From the NCBI RefSeq assembly GCF_003057745.1, contig NZ_QBJD02000016.1:1-64000 (forward strand): a DNA stretch of 64,000 nucleotides. Direction: 5' to 3'. Both the position numbers and the translations under genes were made by a program. Positions 20,300 to 28,296 of the stretch are shown here, piece after piece. Position 1 is the stretch's first letter. Each line of letters opens with the position of its first letter. The notes under the pieces were generated by a model that was given only the letters and a program-made list of their open reading frames with translations, ran no database searches and was not told where the DNA came from. This stretch comes from Enterobacter sp. RIT418. GTDB taxonomy: Bacteria > Pseudomonadota > Gammaproteobacteria > Enterobacterales > Enterobacteriaceae.

Positions 20300-20335
20300 C
20301 AGTTCCCCTCATTAGTAAGTATATACTGACAAAAC

Positions 20336-20818
20336 CTAAGCGGTCTGCCGCTCGTTCCAGGCGTCAGTAAATATGATGTTACCGTCGTTATGTTTCCACG
20401 TGATGCGCTCGTAGCGTAACTCCACGGTCTCAAGGTGATTGTTATTCTTGTCTTCAGGGGATGCCATTGTAGGAGTAACAGACACGACACGGGTCCCTTC
20501 AAGTAATATGTTAAAATATTCGACTTCCTGACCAGCGTCGTTAATTTTGTAGAATTTCAGTTCGGCTTTTTCAAGCCGCTGACCTGTAGCAACAGCTTTG
20601 TACAGATATGGGGAAGAGGGATCAAATTCTTTCGTGATAAGCATTGCTGAGTGCTGACGTGGGCCAGTTGGTTTACCCGTCATATTATCGGAAGGAATGC
20701 TCAGATTATGGTGGAAGCCTTTAAACTCGATACTATAGTCGCGGTCCTGGACATCGCAACCCCCTTTGATCAATGCACCACCATCATCGTAAAGCCACAT
20801 GTTGCCTAGAATAGCCAT
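20336..20818 (-). CDS. hcp: Orphan Hcp (type VI secretion tube protein)
   Basis: 160 residues matching the Hcp1 family: the start MAILGNMWLYDDGGALIKGGCDV, the conserved RQHSAMLITKEFDPSSPYLYKA near 52-73, and the C-terminal beta strands ETVELRYERITWKHNDGNI. Hcp forms hexameric rings that stack into the tube and carry small effectors in the lumen. No sheath, baseplate or VgrG gene is in this window, so it depends on a type VI apparatus elsewhere. AAGGAG lies nine bases before the ATG. First gene of a three-gene operon. Confidence 0.93.
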   Translation of the reverse strand: MAILGNMWLYDDGGALIKGGCDVQDRDYSIEFKGFHHNLSIPSDNMTGKPTGPRQHSAMLITKEFDPSSPYLYKAVATGQRLEKAELKFYKINDAGQEVEYFNILLEGTRVVSVTPTMASPEDKNNNHLETVELRYERITWKHNDGNIIFTDAWNERQTA

Positions 20819-20919
20819 TTCTAAAACTCCTTTTCATTTGAAATTCCCCATGAATTCTAAGCAGATAATTTGCGTTAGGGGAATATATCCATATTTATAA
20901 ATTCTGATAATTCAGCTAA
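20819..20919. other. Upstream region of the hcp cassette
   Basis: AT-rich, no gene. Contains TAATTTGCGTTAGGG at 20866-20880 (plus strand), identical in 15 bases to 40485-40499 before the first DUF3304 gene. It should include the hcp promoter on the minus strand, not identified with certainty. Confidence 0.5.
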
Positions 20920-21135
20920 TTAGTTGAGATCAATCTTTATATTGCCGGAAAAAATTTGGATCCCTGCCCGAATGTTTCCATAAAGCTACGCCCAAATTCT
21001 TTCCGCCAGGGATTGCAGGACGATTACAAACGGACGAAAGCCAAACTCATTGAGATAGAGGACGCGCTTGCAGCGATCCAAACTCAGCATCCTGGAAAGC
21101 GCCTCGCAAAATCAAATACAAACCACCTGGCTTAG
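20920..21135 (+). pseudogene. C-terminal remnant of an unidentified gene
   Basis: An open frame of 71 codons runs from a TAA at 20917 to a TAG at 21133 with no ATG, GTG or ribosome-binding site. The second half, with QDDYKRTKAKLIEIEDALAA, looks like a normal charged helix ending a protein, and codon use becomes backbone-like there. It may be the tail of a gene cut by the hcp insertion. In type I restriction loci rhuM often neighbours hsdS, but I cannot match this tail to HsdS. Confidence 0.45.
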
Positions 21136-21194
21136 CGGCTGTTTCTGGCATACTACACGCTGGTAAGGTTAATCACTCGAAAAAGGGAGGCGAC

Positions 21195-22232
21195 ATGGCA
21201 GATAAAGATGTAATCCAATCTCCGGCAGGTGAATTTGTTATGTTTGCCAGTGATGATGGAACAGTTCGCATCACATGTCGCTTTGAGCATGAAACGCTCT
21301 GGTTGTCGCAAGCAGCAATAGCGACTCTTTATCAGGTCACTCCTCAAGCCATTACTCAGCATATTAAAGCCATTTACGAAGAGGGTGAGCTTGAACAAAA
21401 AGCAACTTGTAAGGCTTACTTACAAGTTCAGCAAGAAGGTCAGCGCAAGGTCAATCGCAACACACTTCACTATAGCTTGCCCGTGATTCTCGCTATCGGC
21501 TATCGCGTCCGCTCCGCGCGAGGCACACAGTTCCGCCAGTGGGCTACCCAAACGCTTCAGGAATACCTGGTTAAAGGCTTCGTTATGGACGACGAACGCC
21601 TAAAAAATCCGCCTGTCGGATCTTCCCCCGTTCCCGACTATTTTGATGAAATGCTGGAACGCATTCGCGATATACGGGCCAGCGAACGCCGGGTCTATCT
21701 CCGCGTGAGGGAGATTTTTGCCTTAGCTGCCGACTATCAGCCATCGCTCAAAGAAACCACGCATTTCTTCCAGACCATCCAGAATAAACTGCATTTTGCC
21801 TGCACGGGCTACACCGCTGCCGAGTTGATTCACCAGCGCGCGGATGCCAGCCAACCGCATATGGGGCTGACGAGCTATAAAGGTGAAGACGTCCGCAAAA
21901 GCGATGTCACCACAGCAAAAAATTATCTGTCTCAGGATGAGGTGAGCGAGCTTAATCGCGTCGTTACTATGTGGTTGGATTTTGCCGAAGATCAGGCCAA
22001 ACGCCGCAAGCAGGTATTTTTACGAGACTGGCAAACCAAGCTCGATCAATTCCTGCAATTTAACGACCGGGACGTTTTAGAAGGGGCTGGTAAAATCAGC
22101 AAGAAAGCGGCTGATGAAAAGGCATGCTCAGAATACATTGAGTTTGAAAAAAAACAGCGCCTGCTGAAAGAAGCCGAAGGTGAGAAAGATATCATTGGCT
22201 TAGTAAAATGGGATAAGCAGGCTAAGCGCTAA
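21195..22232 (+). CDS. rhuM: RhuM family protein
   Basis: 345 residues of the RhuM family, named from Salmonella pathogenicity island 3, which also sits at selC. The N-terminal part includes LWLSQAAIATLYQVTPQAITQHI (about 35-57), typical of the family, then the central YSLPVILAIGYRVRSARGTQFRQWAT (about 93-118), as in phage KilA/Bro-type proteins, then a C-terminal domain with FALAADYQPSLKET (near 176). Biochemical role unknown. GGGAGG precedes ATG 21195. Its stop overlaps the convergent acetyltransferase by four bases. Confidence 0.9.
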   Translation: MADKDVIQSPAGEFVMFASDDGTVRITCRFEHETLWLSQAAIATLYQVTPQAITQHIKAIYEEGELEQKATCKAYLQVQQEGQRKVNRNTLHYSLPVILAIGYRVRSARGTQFRQWATQTLQEYLVKGFVMDDERLKNPPVGSSPVPDYFDEMLERIRDIRASERRVYLRVREIFALAADYQPSLKETTHFFQTIQNKLHFACTGYTAAELIHQRADASQPHMGLTSYKGEDVRKSDVTTAKNYLSQDEVSELNRVVTMWLDFAEDQAKRRKQVFLRDWQTKLDQFLQFNDRDVLEGAGKISKKAADEKACSEYIEFEKKQRLLKEAEGEKDIIGLVKWDKQAKR

Positions 22233-22666
22233 TCGCGGAGCTTCATATGCAACAGCGGAAACGCATTCCCCTGCCCGTCCAGCTCGGAGCGCCCAACCTG
22301 CACAAACCCCATATGGCGATAAAACGCGACGCCCTGCGGGTTTTGCTCGTTGACGTCCACCTCGTTCGCGCCGCACTGATTAATCGCGTAGTTCAGCAGG
22401 AGTTTCCCCACGCCTTTTCCCCGGCTGGCGTCATCAACAAACAGCATTTCAATCCGGTTTTCATCCACGCCTAAAAAGCCGTGAATGTTTCCCGCCCCAT
22501 CGCGGGCGATTACAACCCTGAGGTTGGGCAAATAGGCGTTGAGCAGCAGCGGGCGCAGCGCCGCAATATCGCTTTCCTGCAGGAAATGGTGAGTCGCGCG
22601 GACGGCGGATTCCCAGATAGCGACGAGACGTTCAAACTGTTCAGGCACTGCGGTTTCAATTTTCAT
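22229..22666 (-). CDS. GNAT acetyltransferase, YjaB-like
   Basis: 145 residues from MKIETAVPEQF; a start 19 codons upstream is less likely. Similar in layout to E. coli YjaB: IWESAVRATHHFL near the start, the acetyl-CoA loop SRGKGVGKLLL (about 86-96) and the C-terminal VNEQNPQGVAFYRHMGF. Substrate unknown. Convergent with rhuM, at the probable right edge of the insertion. Confidence 0.85.
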   Translation of the reverse strand: MKIETAVPEQFERLVAIWESAVRATHHFLQESDIAALRPLLLNAYLPNLRVVIARDGAGNIHGFLGVDENRIEMLFVDDASRGKGVGKLLLNYAINQCGANEVDVNEQNPQGVAFYRHMGFVQVGRSELDGQGNAFPLLHMKLRD

Positions 22667-22778
22667 GCGGGGATCATCTTCGGCTCGCCGCGATAAATCA
22701 ACCACTTCTCCGCAGCCTCGCACTTAACTTTTCCCCCCTCCGTGTCGCTCTTGATCGTTAACGACACGGAGCGCCCCG

Positions 22779-23216
22779 ATGAAAAAACTCACCCTACTGC
22801 TGTTAACCGCATGGATGCTGACCGGCTGCGCCGCTATCGTCGGCAGCAATGAAGAAACCGTCACCATCAGCAGCACGCCGGACAACGTCCCGTTTGCGGT
22901 TATCGACCGCACCGGCGCCATCACCGCCACCGGCGTCACGCCGCAAACCGTCACGCTGAAGAAATCCGACGGCAGCTATTTCGGCAAACGCGAGTATTCG
23001 CTCACGCTCAGGCAGCCGGGCTACTACTCCGCCAGCATGCCGCTGGCGTACCGCTTTAGCCGCTGGTACACGCTGGGGAACGTCATCTTCCTGGGCGTGC
23101 CGGGCTGGCTAATCGTCGATCCGTTCTTCGGCGGCATGTATACGCTGAAGGAGGATAAGGTCCACGTCATCCTGCGTCCCTGCCCGCGCGGACCGTTTAG
23201 CGACATGTGCAGCTAG
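22779..23216 (+). CDS. Predicted lipoprotein of unknown function
   Basis: 145 residues with a lipoprotein signal peptide ending in LTGC (C17); alanine at +2 predicts outer-membrane sorting. The C-terminal half holds a hydrophobic stretch YTLGNVIFLGVPGWLIVDPFFGGMY (about 93-117), seen in small enterobacterial lipoproteins with PEGA-like N-terminal strands (ISSTPDNVPFAVID...). No function can be named. Stands alone between the acetyltransferase and blc. Confidence 0.8.
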   Translation: MKKLTLLLLTAWMLTGCAAIVGSNEETVTISSTPDNVPFAVIDRTGAITATGVTPQTVTLKKSDGSYFGKREYSLTLRQPGYYSASMPLAYRFSRWYTLGNVIFLGVPGWLIVDPFFGGMYTLKEDKVHVILRPCPRGPFSDMCS

Positions 23217-23220
23217 CGCG

Positions 23221-23745
23221 CTACTGCTTCACCCACACCAGCTGATCGACGCGGAAGCCCAGCCCGCGCGCGGTGTTCAGGTAGTCCTGCTTCACCGCGT
23301 CCGGAATGGTTGGCGTGCGCGACAAGATCCACAGGTAGTCGCGGTTCGGGCCGCTCACCAGCGCGTACTGGTATTTGTCGTCCAGCCTGATCACGTTATA
23401 GCCGCCGTAGAACGGCCCGAAGAATGATACCTTCAGCGCGGCGGTCGTTGGCTCGCCGGTAAAGTAGGCTTTCCCCTCGCTCTCGCTCCACTTATTTTTC
23501 TTCGGATCGTAGCCGCGGTTAAGCACGCTAATGCCCCCGTCGCTGCGCTCGCCGTAGGTGGCGGTAACCTTCTCCAGCCCGCGCTCGAAGCGGTTTTCCA
23601 GACGGGCGACTTCATACCATTTGCCGAGATAGCGGCTGGCATCAAAGCCGGTGATAGGCTGCACGCCTTTCGGCGGCGTAGGCGATTTACAGGCAACCAG
23701 CGTCAGCGCAATAGCGACGCCGGTCACAACAGGCCATAGTTTCAT
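23221..23745 (-). CDS. blc: Outer-membrane lipocalin Blc
   Basis: 174 residues. The ATG at 23745 has AAGGAG in front and gives a lipoprotein signal ending LVAC (C19). Lipocalin motifs are present: GKWYEVARLENRFERG (about 46-61), VKVSFFGPFYGGYNVI-type strand and the third motif YALVSGPNRDYLWILSRTP. In E. coli Blc binds lysophospholipids and fatty acids in the outer membrane and is stationary-phase expressed. Confidence 0.93.
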   Translation of the reverse strand: MKLWPVVTGVAIALTLVACKSPTPPKGVQPITGFDASRYLGKWYEVARLENRFERGLEKVTATYGERSDGGISVLNRGYDPKKNKWSESEGKAYFTGEPTTAALKVSFFGPFYGGYNVIRLDDKYQYALVSGPNRDYLWILSRTPTIPDAVKQDYLNTARGLGFRVDQLVWVKQ

Positions 23746-23859
23746 GAGAGCTCCTTTCACTGTCGTTTGGTTTTTTAGTGTAGTGCACCCGGCAGATGCT
23801 TCATTCAGGCTGCGATAATTCGTAGTATATTGAGATTATTCCTCCTCACGGGCGCAGAC

Positions 23860-24585
23860 ATGGCTTACTCCATCGGCGAATTTGCAAGACTCAGCGGCAT
23901 CACCGCCACCACGCTCCGCGCCTGGCAGCGTCGCTACGGCCTGCTCAAGCCCCAGCGCACGGACGGCGGCCACCGTCTCTACAGTGAGAACGATGTGCAG
24001 CAGGCGCTGAAAATCCTCGACTGGGTTAAAAAAGGCGTCCCCATCGGCCAGGTCAAATCCCTCCTGGAACGCCCGGAGCCGCGGCGCACCAACAACTGGC
24101 AGACGCTACAGGAAACCATGCTCGACCGCCTCAAGGCGGGAAAAATCGACGCCCTGCGCCAGATGATTTACGACGCAGGCCGCGAATACCCAAGGCCGGA
24201 GCTGGTCGCCCACGTGCTGCGCCCGCTGCGCGGCCAGGTGTCGGCCAACGTGCCCGCCGTGATGACCCTGCGCGAAATCCTCGACGGCATCATCATCGCC
24301 TACACCTCGTTTTGCCTTGAGGGTGACAAAAAAGCGCCGGGCGATAACCTTCTCCTGTGCGGCTGGCACCTGAGCGATCCGTGTGAAGTCTGGCTCGAAG
24401 CCCTGACGCGAACCGGTCAGGGACACCGCATCGACGTACTGCCAATCCCTCCCGCCGCGCTGGCGCCGGAAATTTTTCCCGATCGCAACTGGCTGCTGGT
24501 CACCAGCGGCAAGCTCAACGCCGCGCGCAAAAAGCAGCTCGAGCAATGGCAGGCCTTTATCTCCATTGACGTAATTATTCTCTAA
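23860..24585 (+). CDS. MerR-family regulator, MlrA/BluR-like
   Basis: 241 residues from MAYSIGEFARLSG; ten earlier in-frame codons lack support. The winged helix MAYSIGEFARLSGITATTLRAWQRRYGLLKPQRTDGGHR is the MlrA/BluR hallmark. The C-terminal half (80-241) matches their B12-domain-like region, but the cobalamin-binding DxHxxG motif is absent, as in MlrA and BluR. K-12 has two paralogues (curli and biofilm control); this is a further one. It may regulate the DUF523-DUF1722 gene at 25198, which has an inverted repeat in its promoter. Confidence 0.88.
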   Translation: MAYSIGEFARLSGITATTLRAWQRRYGLLKPQRTDGGHRLYSENDVQQALKILDWVKKGVPIGQVKSLLERPEPRRTNNWQTLQETMLDRLKAGKIDALRQMIYDAGREYPRPELVAHVLRPLRGQVSANVPAVMTLREILDGIIIAYTSFCLEGDKKAPGDNLLLCGWHLSDPCEVWLEALTRTGQGHRIDVLPIPPAALAPEIFPDRNWLLVTSGKLNAARKKQLEQWQAFISIDVIIL

Positions 24586-24684
24586 AGCCTTACGCCGTCG
24601 CGAGTTATCACGAAAAATTGAAGTTTTTATCGCGACGCGAGTGCTAACGTTTTCCTGTGACTTAACGCCAAAAAGGAAAACACG

Positions 24685-25095
24685 ATGAAAAAGACGTCCC
24701 CCCTGCTGCTCCTGGCCGCGATGGCCTTCGCCCCTGCCGCCTTTAGCGCTCCTGTCGGCACCCTGAGCGTGCACGTTCTCAACCAGCAAACCGGCCTTCC
24801 AGGCCAGGACGTGACCGTGATGCTGGAAAAACAGCAGCAGGATAAATGGACCCAGGTTGCCAGCGGCAAAACCGATCGCGACGGCCGCATCAAGTCTCTT
24901 TACCCGGAGAATCAGGATATGCAGCCGGGCGTGTACAAGGTGACGTTCAAAACCAGCGAATACTTCAAGGCCCAGAAGCAGGACTCCTTCTTCCCGGAAG
25001 TGCCGGTGCTGTTCACCGTTACCGCCACGAATGAAAAGCTGCACATCCCGCTGCTGCTGAGCCAGTACGGTTACTCAACCTATAAGGGCAGCTAA
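24685..25095 (+). CDS. hiuH: 5-hydroxyisourate hydrolase (transthyretin-related)
   Basis: Second step of urate breakdown: 5-hydroxyisourate to OHCU. 136 residues with a signal peptide of about 22 (ending AFSAP), so periplasmic like Salmonella and E. coli YedX. Active-site residues are visible: H30 in LSVHVLNQQTG, R68 in DGRIK, H120, and the C-terminal signature YGYSTYKGS. It sits alone; other uricolytic genes are not in the window. AAGGAAAAC precedes the ATG. Confidence 0.94.
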   Translation: MKKTSPLLLLAAMAFAPAAFSAPVGTLSVHVLNQQTGLPGQDVTVMLEKQQQDKWTQVASGKTDRDGRIKSLYPENQDMQPGVYKVTFKTSEYFKAQKQDSFFPEVPVLFTVTATNEKLHIPLLLSQYGYSTYKGS

Positions 25096-25137
25096 ACCCG
25101 CTGATATCCTTAAACAAATAAAAATACCACCGCTAAT

Positions 25138-25167
25138 ACTTGGACAAAATAGTCATATTGTGTAAGT
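25138..25167. promoter_or_regulatory. Inverted repeat in the promoter of the DUF523-DUF1722 gene
   Basis: ACTTGGACA (25138-25146) and TGTGTAAGT (25159-25167) are inverted copies matching at 7 of 9 positions, 12 bases apart, about 30 bases before the start. Long MerR-type operators of the LitR/CarH group have related ACTTGTACA-like arms. Recognition by the MlrA-like regulator upstream is inference. Confidence 0.4.
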
Positions 25168-25197
25168 TTTAAAGGAGAGAAACGGGAGGTACACATC

Positions 25198-26157
25198 ATG
25201 ACAACCAAACCTGTGCTGGGTATTAGCGGATGTTTGACCGGCTCCGCCGTACGATTCGACGGCGGGCATAAACGCATGGGCTTTGTCATGGATGAGCTGG
25301 CCCAGTGGGTGAATTTCAGGCCCGTATGCCCGGAAATGGCAATTGGCCTGCCGACGCCGCGCCCGGCCCTGCGCCTGGTTATGATGACCGACGGCGACAC
25401 GCAGATGCGCTTCAGCAAGCCGCCGCACGAGGACGTTACGCAGAAAATGGCGGATTTCGCCGCCGATTATCTGCCGAAAATGGGCGATCTTGCCGGGTTT
25501 ATCGTCTGCGCGAAATCGCCAAGCTGCGGGATGGAGCGCGTGCGCCTGTACGACGAAAACGGCAACCGGGGCCGCAAGGAGGGCGTCGGCCTGTTCACCG
25601 CTGCCCTTCTTAAATCCAGGCCGTGGCTGCCCGTCGAGGAGGATGGCCGCCTGCACGACCCGGTGCTGCGCGAAAACTTTATTGAGCGCGTGTTTGCCCT
25701 GCATGAGCTAAATACCCTGCGCGCCAGCGGCCTGACGCGCCGCAAGCTGCTGGATTTTCACAGCCGCTACAAGCTCCAGCTGCTGGCACACCACCAGGCA
25801 GGCTATCGCGAGATCGGCCCGTTCGTGGCCTCGCTGCACGAGTGGGAAGATCTGGACGCCTTCTTCGTCGCCTATCGCGAAAAGCTGATGACAATCCTGA
25901 AAAAACCGGCCTCGCGAAAAAACCACACCAACGTGCTGATGCATATTCAGGGCTATTTCCGCCCGCGCCTGAACAGCCGCCAGCGCGGCGAGCTGCGCGA
26001 CGTGATCCTGCACTACCGCGACGGGCTACTGCCGATTCTCGCGCCGCTCACGCTGCTGAAGCACTATCTGGCGGAATACCCGGACCGTTATCTGCTGACG
26101 CAAAACTACTTCGATCCCTATCCCAATGATCTGGGACTCCGTCTGGCCGTAACCTGA
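25198..26157 (+). CDS. DUF523-DUF1722 fusion protein
   Basis: 319 residues with two domains. DUF523 covers about 5-145: GISGCLTGSAVRFDGGHKR, CPEMAIGLPTPR and CAKSPSCGMERV hold conserved cysteines that could bind a metal. DUF1722 covers about 180-305 and corresponds to E. coli YbgA. In many gammaproteobacteria such fusions lie beside MerR regulators and photolyases under light control, and K-12 has ybgA next to phr. A MerR gene is nearby here but no phr. Role not established. Confidence 0.88.
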   Translation: MTTKPVLGISGCLTGSAVRFDGGHKRMGFVMDELAQWVNFRPVCPEMAIGLPTPRPALRLVMMTDGDTQMRFSKPPHEDVTQKMADFAADYLPKMGDLAGFIVCAKSPSCGMERVRLYDENGNRGRKEGVGLFTAALLKSRPWLPVEEDGRLHDPVLRENFIERVFALHELNTLRASGLTRRKLLDFHSRYKLQLLAHHQAGYREIGPFVASLHEWEDLDAFFVAYREKLMTILKKPASRKNHTNVLMHIQGYFRPRLNSRQRGELRDVILHYRDGLLPILAPLTLLKHYLAEYPDRYLLTQNYFDPYPNDLGLRLAVT

Positions 26158-26212
26158 GCCGTAAAATCGAAGGCCCTTAATCAAAAGAGGTCGAATGCAG
26201 TACCCCGTGTTT

Positions 26213-26241
26213 AGACGACGCCTCACTGTCGTCTTTTTTTT
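26213..26241 (+). terminator. Terminator after the DUF523-DUF1722 gene
   Basis: AGACGAC (26213-26219) pairs with GTCGTCT (26228-26234), followed by a run of T to 26241. Confidence 0.88.
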
Positions 26242-26303
26242 GCATTTCGCTCCAAAATACTGGCATTATATACAGGTCTTTTACTGCGCATTAGGCCCGC
26301 CAG

Positions 26304-27392
26304 ATGATCAAAACGCTGCACATTGAAAATTATCGCTCCATTCGCCGGATGTCTTTGGATCTGGAGCAGCTGAATATCGTCTTTGGGCCGAACGGCACGG
26401 GTAAATCCAATATTTACAAGGCGATATACCTGATGCACAGCGCGGCGCAGGGGCAGTTTTCGCATGCGCTGGCGAACGATGGCGGGATTTTAAAGGTCTT
26501 CTGGGCGGGCAAAACGCGAACCGACCAGCTGCGGCGCGTGAACCTGGCGGTGGAGACGGAAACGTTCGAATATGAACTGCAGGTTGGGTTTGTTGAAAGG
26601 CTGCCTTACCCCTCGCAGTTTCAGCTCGATCCGGTGATTAAAGAGGAGAGCATCTGGCTCAGCGACCAGCACCGCCGTCCCTCTGCGCGCCTGATGCAGC
26701 GCAAAAACCAGACCGTTTTTCTGAACAACATCCACCATGAAAAAGTAACGCACAGCGGCACGCTGTATGAGAACGAATCGGTGTTCGGACAGCTCGGCGA
26801 GCCGCATCTCTACCCGGAAGTCTCGCAAATGCGCGAATCCCTGCGCAACTGGCGTTTTTACCATGAATTCTCCGTGTCGTCGGGTTCCGCCATCCGCGCG
26901 CCGCAGGTGGGCTTCCGCTCCCCCGTGCTGGCAAGCGACGGCGCAAACCTGGCGGCGGCATTTCAAACCATCGTTGAGATCGGCGACGAGATGCTGCTGA
27001 TGCGCATCCTCGACCAGGCCTTCCCCGGCTGCGTGTTTTACAGCGACAATTCGGGTGGGCGCTTTCGGATGATGATGCAGCGCGAGGGCCTGGGCCGCCC
27101 GCTGGAACCGGCAGAGTTTTCGGACGGTACGCTGCGCTTTTTGTGCCTGGCGGTAGCGCTGCTCAGCCCGCGTCCGCCCGCTTTTATCGCGCTCAACGAA
27201 CCCGAAAACAGCCTGCATCCGCAGATGCTGCCCGCGCTGGCAAGCCTGATCGCCGAGGCCAGCCGCTACACGCAGATCTGGCTCACCAGCCACTCGCCGG
27301 AGCTGGCGAACTTAATTGAAAAGCACCGCTCGTTTTCGCTCTACCAGCTGTCGATGGACGAGGGCGAGACGCGCATGGCGCGGCTGGGCTAG
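26304..27392 (+). CDS. Stand-alone AAA ATPase (AAA_21, RecF/OLD-like)
   Basis: 362 residues. Walker A GPNGTGKS at 28-35, an ABC-like signature EFSDGTLRFL near 270-279, Walker B AFIALNEPENSLHP near 293-306 and the switch SHSPEL near 330. This is the ATPase head of RecF/SMC-like proteins with no coiled coil and no TOPRIM nuclease, unlike OLD. No partner gene adjoins on the same strand. Similar single-gene ATPases occur both as housekeeping and as defence components. Overlaps nothing; convergent nlpA begins its 3' end five bases later. Confidence 0.88.
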   Translation: MIKTLHIENYRSIRRMSLDLEQLNIVFGPNGTGKSNIYKAIYLMHSAAQGQFSHALANDGGILKVFWAGKTRTDQLRRVNLAVETETFEYELQVGFVERLPYPSQFQLDPVIKEESIWLSDQHRRPSARLMQRKNQTVFLNNIHHEKVTHSGTLYENESVFGQLGEPHLYPEVSQMRESLRNWRFYHEFSVSSGSAIRAPQVGFRSPVLASDGANLAAAFQTIVEIGDEMLLMRILDQAFPGCVFYSDNSGGRFRMMMQREGLGRPLEPAEFSDGTLRFLCLAVALLSPRPPAFIALNEPENSLHPQMLPALASLIAEASRYTQIWLTSHSPELANLIEKHRSFSLYQLSMDEGETRMARLG

Positions 27393-27396
27393 CGGC

Positions 27397-28197
27397 CTAC
27401 CAGCCCGGCACCGCGCCGCCGTTGAAGAGAGTTTCCGCCGCTTTCGCCACTTCAGGCGACTGATAGGACTGAATAAATTCCTTCACGTTTTCGGCATCTT
27501 TGTTGTCTTCACGGGTGACGATAATGTTCACGTAGGGCGAGTTTTTGTCTTCGATAAACACGCTATCGTGCACCGGCGACAGCCCGGTTTGCTGAAGATA
27601 GGTGGTGCTGATGATCGCCACGTCGACCTTCGGGTCGTCCAGCACGCGCGGCAGCTGCGCGCCTTCCAGCTCCATAATCTTCAGGTTTTTAGGGTTGGCG
27701 GTGATATCCAGCGCGGTCGGCAGCAGCCCCACGTCCGGCTTGAGGGTAATCAGCTTCTCTTTTTGCAGCAGCAGCAGCGCGCGGCCAAGGTTAGTTGGAT
27801 CGTTAGGAATGGCGACGGTTGCGCCGTCCTTCAGGTCAGAGACCGATTTCACCTTGCGGGAATAGCCTGCCATCGGGAAAACAAACGTATTGCCCACCGC
27901 GACCAGCTTATAGCCGTGCGCCTTGTTGTCCTCCGCCAGGAAGGGACGGTGCTGGAAGACGTTGGCATCCAGCTCGCCGCTGTTGGTAGCGTCGTTCGGC
28001 AGCAGCGAGCCGCTAAAGCCCACCAGCTCCACGTCCAAGCCATACTTCTCTTTCGCCACCTTTTTCGCGACTTCCGCCACCTCCTGCTCCGCGCCGTTAA
28101 TCACGCCGACCTTAATGTGTTTGGCGTCTTTATCGCCCCGATCGCAGCCTGCCAGCAGCAGGCCAGCGAGAAGTAATGCGCTCAATTGACGTTTCAC
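27397..28197 (-). CDS. nlpA: Lipoprotein NlpA (MetQ-like)
   Basis: 266 residues, closely matching E. coli lipoprotein-28 (272), a paralogue of the methionine-binding protein MetQ. The lipobox LLLAGC gives C18 and aspartate at +2 (CDRG), the signal for inner-membrane retention. The binding core KVGVINGAEQEVAEVAKKVA and SLLPNDATN...DANVFQHRPFL is intact. Can supply methionine to MetNI. Position next to yicL is as in K-12. Confidence 0.95.
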   Translation of the reverse strand: MKRQLSALLLAGLLLAGCDRGDKDAKHIKVGVINGAEQEVAEVAKKVAKEKYGLDVELVGFSGSLLPNDATNSGELDANVFQHRPFLAEDNKAHGYKLVAVGNTFVFPMAGYSRKVKSVSDLKDGATVAIPNDPTNLGRALLLLQKEKLITLKPDVGLLPTALDITANPKNLKIMELEGAQLPRVLDDPKVDVAIISTTYLQQTGLSPVHDSVFIEDKNSPYVNIIVTREDNKDAENVKEFIQSYQSPEVAKAAETLFNGGAVPGW

Positions 28198-28296
28198 TGA
28201 GGTGTCCTTTTGAAAGATGTTTCAATGACTATATCCACAACGAGGCGGCGCGCTAAAAATCGAAAAGGAATCAATAAGAAGGATAGGTTATATGCC

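Larger units (their letters stand above)
16901..22232. mobile_element. Patchwork genomic insertion at selC (no integrase seen)
   Basis: Directly after selC the sequence becomes AT-rich and leaves the backbone order. K-12 has setC and yicL here. Contents: an unknown 599-residue protein, a ribbon-helix-helix protein, SymE with probable SymR, an orphan Hcp cassette, a gene remnant and rhuM. No integrase gene and no clear repeat of the tRNA 3' end were found, so the element is not an intact island and may be several successive insertions. The right edge is set at the rhuM stop but is uncertain. Confidence 0.6.

Noticed and set aside
20299..20502. 67-codon frame inside hcp
   Set aside because: It lies entirely in another frame of a well-supported Hcp gene and has no ribosome-binding site.
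20999..21008. TTCCGCCA as a copy of the selC 3' end (attR)
   Set aside because: Only eight bases match and the adjoining bases differ, which is expected by chance.
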